Source: Balneolales bacterium
GTDB taxonomy: Bacteria > Bacteroidota > Rhodothermia > Balneolales > Natronogracilivirgulaceae
DNA length: 11,339 bases
Assembly (NCBI GenBank): GCA_007133995.1
Contig: SLLP01000244.1
Span: forward strand, 1 to 11,339
Direction of reading: 5' to 3'
Below the pieces are notes generated by a model. That model searched no databases, was not told where the DNA came from, and worked only from the letters and a program-made list of their open reading frames with translations. Positions within the stretch are counted from its first letter, which is position 1. Every line of letters starts with the position of its first letter. Both the position numbers and the translations under genes were made by a program. This document shows, piece after piece, positions 6,517-11,339 of the stretch.

Positions 6517-7758
6517 TGTTTTGTCCTTCTCAAATGAAATCACGGGTTCCTCAAGTACAACGGCTGTTTCCAATGGCCTGACATTGACCTGATCGCCGGC
6601 CCGGAAATGGTTTCGGTTGTCGGTATGCACCAGGCATTCGCGTGCCCTGATGCGAACCCTGTATGTGATGTCGTGCCCCTTGAACTCCCGTGAAACCACC
6701 TCGCCCAGATAATTATCGAAGTGACGATTGGGTTTTTCCACCGTGAGGTGTTCCGGCCGAATGGAGAGGGTGACGCGGCCGGTTGCCGGACGGTCGAGGT
6801 TTACGCGTCCGAATTCGGTAAGTGCAGTGGCTCCGATGGCTTCTGCCGTGATGAGATTGGTGGTACCCAGAAATTGTGCGACAAAACGGGTCCGCGGCCG
6901 GTAATAAACCTCTTCCGGTGTGCCGATTTGTTCGATGCGTCCATGATTCATTACTGCGATCCGGTCAGCGAACGAGAGCGCCTCCTCCTGGTCATGGGTG
7001 ACAAGAAGTGCGGTCATGCCGGCTTTTTTCAGCAATGTCCGAATTTCATCCCGGGTGGATTGGCGAAGAACGGCATCCAGGTTAGAAAAAGGTTCATCAA
7101 GAAGGATGAGTTCCGGAGTGGGAGCGATGGCACGCGCCAGGGCAACCCGCTGCTGCTGTCCGCCGGAAAGTTCAAACGGACTTCTGTCACGAAACTCGCG
7201 AAGTCCCATCATACAAAGGATTTCAAGTGCCCGCTCTTCCCGATACTTGCGGGGCAGATTTCGCAGGCCAAACATCACGTTTCGGATCACAGATAGATGA
7301 GGAAACAGTGCATAATCCTGAAATACAAAGCCTATACCACGGTCTTCCGGTTCAACAACAGCCTTGCCATTTGATGCATCCGCTCGGGGTGACGCTGCTG
7401 ATGATGATGTCGATGCGGATTCTGAAGCGGATGCTGATGCTGATTCTGAAGCGGATTCTGAAGCGGATGCTGATGCTGATTCTGAAGCGGGTGCTGATGC
7501 TGATGCGGGTGCATTTTCCAGGGAGAAAGCCTCTGAGCCACCGCTTTTCACGAGAGTACGACCGTTGAGCACCACTTCACCTTCATCGGGATGTTCAAAA
7601 CCGGCGATCATGCGCAGTGTTGTTGTTTTCCCACATCCACTCGGCCCCAGAAGGGCAAAAATCTCATGACGGTTAATGGCAAAGGATACCTTGTCCACCA
7701 CCTTTTCGGGTGGCTCGAAAGATTTCGTGAGGCCGGTTATTTTGAGTAGTGTATCCAT
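6505..7758 (-). CDS. fbpC: Iron(III)-type ABC transporter ATP-binding protein with a low-complexity insertion
   Basis: This is the nucleotide-binding subunit that drives import through the permease encoded 11 bp upstream. Walker A GPSGCGKTT is at 38-46, the Q-loop FVFQDYALFPHL at 144-155 (Gln147), the signature LSGGQQQR at 197-204, Walker B ILLDEP at 218-223, SNLD at 225-228 and the H-loop His255. A TOBE-type C-terminal domain follows from about residue 300, with SIRPEHL at 332-338. The layout matches the FbpC/PotA/CysA group, and the neighbours point to iron. The odd feature is residues 83-129, almost only Ser, Ala, Glu and Pro, inserted between the NGRTL strand and the Q-loop, where relatives have only a short loop before VEPEDRGIGFVFQ. 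Without it the protein would be about 370 residues, near the usual 350. All catalytic motifs are intact, so it is probably functional. The start is ATG 7758. Confidence 0.9.
   Translation of the reverse strand: MDTLLKITGLTKSFEPPEKVVDKVSFAINRHEIFALLGPSGCGKTTTLRMIAGFEHPDEGEVVLNGRTLVKSGGSEAFSLENAPASASAPASESASASASESASESASASASESASTSSSAASPRADASNGKAVVEPEDRGIGFVFQDYALFPHLSVIRNVMFGLRNLPRKYREERALEILCMMGLREFRDRSPFELSGGQQQRVALARAIAPTPELILLDEPFSNLDAVLRQSTRDEIRTLLKKAGMTALLVTHDQEEALSFADRIAVMNHGRIEQIGTPEEVYYRPRTRFVAQFLGTTNLITAEAIGATALTEFGRVNLDRPATGRVTLSIRPEHLTVEKPNRHFDNYLGEVVSREFKGHDITYRVRIRARECLVHTDNRNHFRAGDQVNVRPLETAVVLEEPVISFEKDKTHSA
7372..7512 (-). repeat. Hexamer-based repeat tract encoding a Ser/Ala/Glu insertion in FbpC
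   Basis: The core 7421-7504 consists of units of 24, 12, 24 and 24 nt beginning TCTGAAGCGG on the plus strand, themselves built from 6-nt blocks (TCTGAA, GCGGAT, GCTGAT). All lengths are multiples of six, so copy-number change would keep the coding frame. On the coding (minus) strand this gives runs such as ASASAS and ESASES. Flanking codons (7372-7420 and 7505-7512) give a less regular Ser/Ala/Pro sequence. The simple repeats also keep other frames open, which creates long but meaningless antisense ORFs. Confidence 0.9.
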
Positions 7759-7769
7759 GAAATTTCAGT

Positions 7770-9356
7770 TTAGCGAGATGTCCATTCCCGGGTAAAAAGC
7801 AATCCGACAAATAAGGTTGAAAATAATAAAATTACAAGTGCATAGGGAGCGGCCTGACTGAACATCGCTTCAGCCGTATAGCTCCAAACGTTGACGGCAA
7901 GTGTTTGAAAGCCGACCGGCGCCAACAAGAACGTGATAGGCAGCTCTTTCATTGCCGACATGAATACAAAAGCGGCAGACACGATCAGGCCGCTGCGCAT
8001 AACAGGGAACGTGGCAAAGAAGAATGCCTTGAGTCGCCCGTAGCCCAGTGATCGCGCCGCCTCTTCCAGACGCGGGGAGGCCTGGTAGAGTGCACTACGC
8101 ACCGGTCCGATCGCCTCGGCCAGGAAGTGTAGTGCATAGGCCAGTATGAGCAGGGTCAGGGTTTGGTACAAAAGCGGAGCGGCATTGAGCGTGAAGAAAA
8201 TGAGAGCCAGAGCAAATGCCAGTGGCGGAGTGGCGTAGCCGAGGTAGGCAATGCGCTCGAGTCCGCGAGTGAGCCGGGAGGGGTGACGCACTCCAATGTA
8301 TGCCAAAGGAATCGCCAGTGCGGTGGCCAGCAATGCAGCCGGGGCCGAGGCCATGACCGATGCGGTGAGTGCCCGCTGCAATCCGGCTAGTTGCTGCGGA
8401 TCGAAAGCCTGAATCATCCAGAACAAAATGGTGCTGACCGGCAGAACAAACGAGAGCAGCACCAGTACCGTTACAAAAATATAGGCCGGCCATTTCCAGG
8501 CCCCGAGAGGTATGGTGACGGCTTTCTTTTCGCTACCCGATCCGATCCGGTGAAAAAAGAGTCCGCGAAGCAGCTTGTATTCCACAACAAGCGCACTGGA
8601 AGTAAGCACCAGAAGCATAAGCGCCAGCCAGGCAGCATAGACGCGATCGTAGGAAGCGGCATATTGGAGATAAATAGCATAGCTGAATGTCTCAAAGCGC
8701 ATCAGGGAGACAGCGCCAAAATCGCCCAGCACGTACAGAAAAATAATAAGGGCGCCGGCATAATAAGCGGGACGAAGTTGCGGAAGCGTGACACGGAAAA
8801 AAACCTCACCGGGACGATAGCCAAGTGAACGGGAAGCTTCTTCGAGCGATGGATCGAGCCCGGCCAGTGCTGATCGGAAGTTGAGGTACAAATAAGGAAA
8901 CGTGTACAGGCTGATTGCAGTCAGCGCACCGGCAAACCCGCTCAGACGCGGCAGTTCGATGCCGAAAACAAGGGCGAGGGTGCCGTTTGCACCCGTAAAA
9001 CCAAGCAGGGCATAGGCCATCACATATCCGGGTATGGCCAGCGGAAGCACCCCCATCAGGGTCAAAATACCACGACCGGGAATATCGGACCGGGTAGTAA
9101 TCCAGGCCAGCGGCAGAGCGATGAGTGTACCCACCACCAGTGTGCTGAGGGCAAGCAGTACCGTGTTGTACAGCAGTTCCAGATTGCGATACCGGAATAC
9201 AAGCTCCATCGATAGCGCGGTATCCGCTTCAAGTGCACGGACGAGCAGGTACATCAGTGGAATAAGCACGGACATTCCCACAAGTATCGCAGGTGTCAAA
9301 AAATACCACGATGGCAGATTATGTATGCGGAATATGTCAGTCAGTTTCTGCAGCAA
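7770..9356 (-). CDS. fbpB: Iron(III)-type ABC transporter permease, two fused membrane domains
   Basis: This inner-membrane protein of 528 residues has two copies of the binding-protein-dependent transport permease domain, as in FbpB/SfuB/ThiP. It forms the whole translocation path and contacts two copies of the ATPase. Each half has its EAA coupling loop: EEASRSLGYRPGEVFFRVTL (172-191) and EEAARSLGYGRLKAFFFATF (431-450), both followed by P-x-(L/M)-R. About twelve hydrophobic segments are visible, the first at 19-40. A soluble stretch at 268-285 separates the halves. The start appears to be TTG at 9356: no in-frame ATG occurs before residue 28 and the first membrane segment would otherwise be cut. 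A weak AGGA lies about 14 nt upstream. The ATPase gene follows after 11 bp, so the two are surely co-transcribed. Iron as substrate is inferred from the binding protein. Confidence 0.9.
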   Translation of the reverse strand: MLQKLTDIFRIHNLPSWYFLTPAILVGMSVLIPLMYLLVRALEADTALSMELVFRYRNLELLYNTVLLALSTLVVGTLIALPLAWITTRSDIPGRGILTLMGVLPLAIPGYVMAYALLGFTGANGTLALVFGIELPRLSGFAGALTAISLYTFPYLYLNFRSALAGLDPSLEEASRSLGYRPGEVFFRVTLPQLRPAYYAGALIIFLYVLGDFGAVSLMRFETFSYAIYLQYAASYDRVYAAWLALMLLVLTSSALVVEYKLLRGLFFHRIGSGSEKKAVTIPLGAWKWPAYIFVTVLVLLSFVLPVSTILFWMIQAFDPQQLAGLQRALTASVMASAPAALLATALAIPLAYIGVRHPSRLTRGLERIAYLGYATPPLAFALALIFFTLNAAPLLYQTLTLLILAYALHFLAEAIGPVRSALYQASPRLEEAARSLGYGRLKAFFFATFPVMRSGLIVSAAFVFMSAMKELPITFLLAPVGFQTLAVNVWSYTAEAMFSQAAPYALVILLFSTLFVGLLFTREWTSR

Positions 9357-9476
9357 TGCGGTGTGTTTTTTCCTGTTAATTCTCTGTTTCTATATTCGAG
9401 AGTGGGTATAAATGGAAGACTTCATTACAGATAGCTGTACTGGTTCACCATCATGTCGCTAATTGCACGCCACATG
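9357..9476. other. Spacer between the iron-binding protein and permease genes
   Basis: The 120-bp gap inside the transporter operon holds no ORF and no strong hairpin that I can see. Gaps of this kind sometimes contain processing or attenuation sites that let the binding protein be made in excess, but nothing in the sequence shows it here. Confidence 0.4.
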
Positions 9477-10514
9477 TCATAACAGACCGGCACGCCGAAG
9501 CAAGTCCAGCGTCCGGTTGAGGTCGCTCAGATCATCCAGATCAAGATCAGGACTCAGCTCCCGGATGTCACGCAACGATGAATGAACAGACTGTGTGACG
9601 ACATCTTCCCGAACCGGGTACTCATATACCTCGCGCGTTATCCAGAGCTGATTCTCCTCTTCGAGCAGGAACTTCATGAATGCAAGAGAGGCTTCGCGAT
9701 TGCGTGCATTTTTCAGCATGCCGATCCCGGCCACGTTGACCAGGTTACCCGGGTCACCGGGTGCAAACCATGTCTGTTCCACCGGATACCCCGGATCGGT
9801 TTCACGAAATCGTAATAGATAGTAGTGATTTGTCAGGGCGACATCAATTTCACCGGCGGCGATTGCCTGCAGAAGTGCACTGTTGTTGATATAGTTCTGG
9901 GCATTGTTGTCGCGCATGTCACGAAGCCATTGAAGTATGACATCATCTCCTTCCAGCAGCCGCATGGAGGTCAGAAGAGACTGGAATGAACCGTTGCTGG
10001 GCGCCCATCCGACACGGCCTCGCCATTGTGGGTCTGACAGTCCGAATATGGACTCCGGAAGACGGGTGCTGTCAACACGTCTACTTGAATAGGCCATAAC
10101 TCTGGCCCTGCCGCTGGTTGCGATCCAGGTGCCCTCGGAGTTGTGAAGCCGCCCCGGCAGCAGGTCCAGCAGTTCATCCGGCAGCGTATCGAACATGTCA
10201 TTGCGATGAACGGCGCCCAGAGCACCGGCATCCTGCGCCCAGAAGACATCTGCAGGAGTACGACGGCCTTCTTCAAGCAGAGCAACTGCCAGCTGTGTTG
10301 AGCCACCATAGCGGACATTCGCACGGATGCCGTGTTCCTGTTCAAATTTCTGGATAAGCGGCTCTACAAGCGCTTTACTTCTGCCGGAATAGATGGTCAG
10401 TGACTGGGCCGCCAGATTCAGCGGAACCATCAGTGCCAATATTAGAAGAGTAAGGGCGACTTTATATAGCCAGAGATCAAATAAATGATGGAGCATATCG
10501 CGTAGCATAAACAT
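9477..10514 (-). CDS. fbpA: Periplasmic iron(III)-binding protein of an ABC transporter
   Basis: This is the substrate-binding subunit that captures ferric iron outside the inner membrane and hands it to the permease. Residues 1-36 look like a Sec signal: a basic and polar start, a hydrophobic core at about 19-31, and a probable cleavage at LAA-QS. No lipobox is present. The type 2 periplasmic fold begins with LTIYSGRSKALVEPL (39-53), followed by PADVFWAQDAGALGA (87-101), SGRARVMAYS (134-143), the hinge segment RVGWAPSNGSFQ (167-178) and TNHYYLLRF (228-236). Tyr231-Tyr232 match the tandem iron-ligating tyrosines of FbpA/FutA. GDPGNLVNVAGIGML (253-267) also fits the family. The 345 residues are a normal length. 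Starts at Met3 or Met7 are possible. The gene lies 96 bp after the feoB end and has a candidate promoter of its own. Confidence 0.92.
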   Translation of the reverse strand: MFMLRDMLHHLFDLWLYKVALTLLILALMVPLNLAAQSLTIYSGRSKALVEPLIQKFEQEHGIRANVRYGGSTQLAVALLEEGRRTPADVFWAQDAGALGAVHRNDMFDTLPDELLDLLPGRLHNSEGTWIATSGRARVMAYSSRRVDSTRLPESIFGLSDPQWRGRVGWAPSNGSFQSLLTSMRLLEGDDVILQWLRDMRDNNAQNYINNSALLQAIAAGEIDVALTNHYYLLRFRETDPGYPVEQTWFAPGDPGNLVNVAGIGMLKNARNREASLAFMKFLLEEENQLWITREVYEYPVREDVVTQSVHSSLRDIRELSPDLDLDDLSDLNRTLDLLRRAGLL

Positions 10515-10564
10515 GTGATTTCAGGAGTTTGGTTGGGTTTTCAGGGGTTGCACCAATTCGGATG

Positions 10565-10596
10565 AAAACGTATTGATTTGATTTCAGATGTTCAAA
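10565..10596 (-). promoter_or_regulatory. Candidate Bacteroidota-type promoter for fbpABC
   Basis: On the minus strand TTTG (10596-10593) is followed after exactly 20 nt by TACGTTTT (10572-10565). These match the -33 TTTG fully and the -7 TAnnTTTG at 5 of 6 fixed positions. Transcription would start near 10558, leaving a leader of about 44 nt before the fbpA ATG. The match is by eye. Confidence 0.35.
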
Positions 10597-10602
10597 TTTT
10601 GG

Positions 10603-10619
10603 GGATTTTGTCAAAATCC
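10603..10619. promoter_or_regulatory. 17-nt palindrome over the feoB stop codon, possible operator
   Basis: GGATTTTG (10603-10610) and CAAAATCC (10612-10619) form a perfect 8-bp inverted repeat around a single central base. It overlaps the TGA of feoB (10611-10613) and sits 6 nt upstream of the -33 box of the candidate fbpA promoter. A one-base loop cannot form an RNA hairpin with the full stem, and no T tract follows, so a protein-binding site is more likely than a terminator. The sequence does not match the classical Fur or DtxR consensus. The regulator is unknown. Confidence 0.35.
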
Positions 10620-11339
10620 GGTGGCTTGCAGGATCGCATGCAGCCCGCTTCCGGCAAGCAGCACAACACATATCATGACGGCCGTAAGCCTGACCAGGTC
10701 CCACAGGCCGATTTCCATGAATAGCACTACGAAAGTTGCAATGCACGGGAAGTAGACCATAAGTACAACACTGGCGACGATCAGCTGGTTCAGATCCATC
10801 CCCAGCAGCGCCAGCATTCCGACAGCCACATCCTTGCGCATAAAACCGATGATGAGCGCCCCGCCCGCCTCGCCCGGCCATCACGCCCGGGACGTTGCAT
10901 CCGATGCCCAGCATCATGGGAACGACTGACAGACCGTGTATACCCAGTCGCTGCATAAATGCATCGATAACCACGTCAAGCCGTGGAAGATATCCGACAT
11001 CCTCAAGTATACTTAATGTCAGATAGAAACAGAAAATATAGGGAAGGACGACAGCAAGGGGAATATAAAGGCCAGTACTGATCAAACCGAACGACTCCTC
11101 AAAGTTGATGCTGCCGTCAACCAATCCGCCAATAAAAATATTGTGCATCAGACCTTCTCCACCCATCGCTCCGGAAAGCCAGACGGCGACGGGCATCCAT
11201 GCCAGTTCAAAAACTGCTCTCAGGATTTCATGCAGGAAGTCACCCAGGAATGCGACAATCGCAAAACTGATAAAGAGCACAAAGAGGGCAAGCACCGGGC
11301 CGAAAAAGGGATGCACCGTGGCATGATCCAGTTTTTCCC
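10611..11339 (-). pseudogene. feoB: Ferrous iron transporter FeoB, partial, with internal deletion and frameshift
   Basis: The gene enters from the right edge, so the N-terminal GTPase domain is outside the window. The first visible part reads EKLDHATVHPFFGP, then membrane segments, LEDVGYLPRLDVVIDAFMQR and GIGCNVPGVMA, the conserved end of the first gate region, up to about 10876. The family continuation after this point, normally well over 100 residues, is absent. Instead a different frame resumes at GALIIGFMRKDVAVGML (from about 10861) and continues through YFPCIATFVVLF to a TGA at 10611-10613. The junction 10862-10876 carries two CGCCCG copies 9 bp apart. Without the frame change, translation from the first part would run on as unrelated sequence to 10477, overlapping fbpA. 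As given, the transporter is broken. A sequencing or assembly error is the alternative. Confidence 0.85.

Noticed and set aside
6355..6537. Plus-strand 60-codon frame with an LxSGxV hexapeptide pattern
   Set aside because: The pattern is only the 18-nt DNA repeat translated. The frame overlaps the end of fbpC and shows no homology or start signals.
7227..7669. Long plus-strand reading frames over the fbpC repeat tract, rich in Leu/Lys/Met or in Asp/Ala/Glu, and a minus-strand His/Gln/Pro-rich frame at 7332-7541
   Set aside because: They are by-products of hexamer repeats that keep all frames open. The fbpC frame alone carries family motifs on both sides.
10477..10870. Continuation of the first feoB frame beyond the junction, overlapping fbpA
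   Set aside because: The peptide after GVMA has no similarity to FeoB, while the other frame gives the exact family C-terminus. The extension is a frameshift product.

Overview
The window looks like chromosomal DNA of a Bacteroidota/Balneolota-type bacterium. This is an inference. It rests on the gene content (BirA without a DNA-binding domain, a stand-alone CBM48 protein), the near absence of Shine-Dalgarno sequences at gene starts, and candidate promoters of the Bacteroidota type (TTTG, about 20 nt, TAnnTTTG). No 16S or other decisive marker is present.

Left part, plus strand (1-3267): the 3' end of a small CBM48 (isoamylase early-set) protein and its terminator, then a tight housekeeping cluster birA-tilS-hpt. 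The last three genes overlap each other (50 or 26 nt for birA/tilS, depending on the tilS start, and ATGA for tilS/hpt), so they are probably one translationally coupled operon. The ftsH gene that often follows tilS-hpt elsewhere is absent. Instead there is a decayed, frameshifted 3' piece of an IS4-type transposase (3303-3708, minus) and a further gene-poor stretch.

Middle part, plus strand (4173-6320): a lipoprotein with two rhodanese domains, a tRNA-Ser(GCU) gene with its own terminator and a candidate promoter, and methylglyoxal synthase (mgsA).

Right part, minus strand (11339 down to 6505): an iron-uptake block, read as feoB (partial at the window edge) > fbpA-like periplasmic iron-binding protein > fbpB-like fused permease > fbpC-like ATPase. 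Two things are odd. The feoB gene has lost a large internal segment and changes frame at a GC-rich junction (10862-10876), so as given it cannot encode a working ferrous-iron transporter. The ATPase carries a Ser/Ala/Glu low-complexity insertion of about 47 residues, encoded by hexamer-based DNA repeats, between Walker A and the Q-loop. Its stop codon lies inside the last of four degenerate 18-nt tandem repeats.

I see no CRISPR array, prophage, defence island or clearly new multi-gene system. The points worth following are the ATPase insertion, the repeats at its 3' end, the feoB junction and the palindrome/promoter ahead of fbpA.
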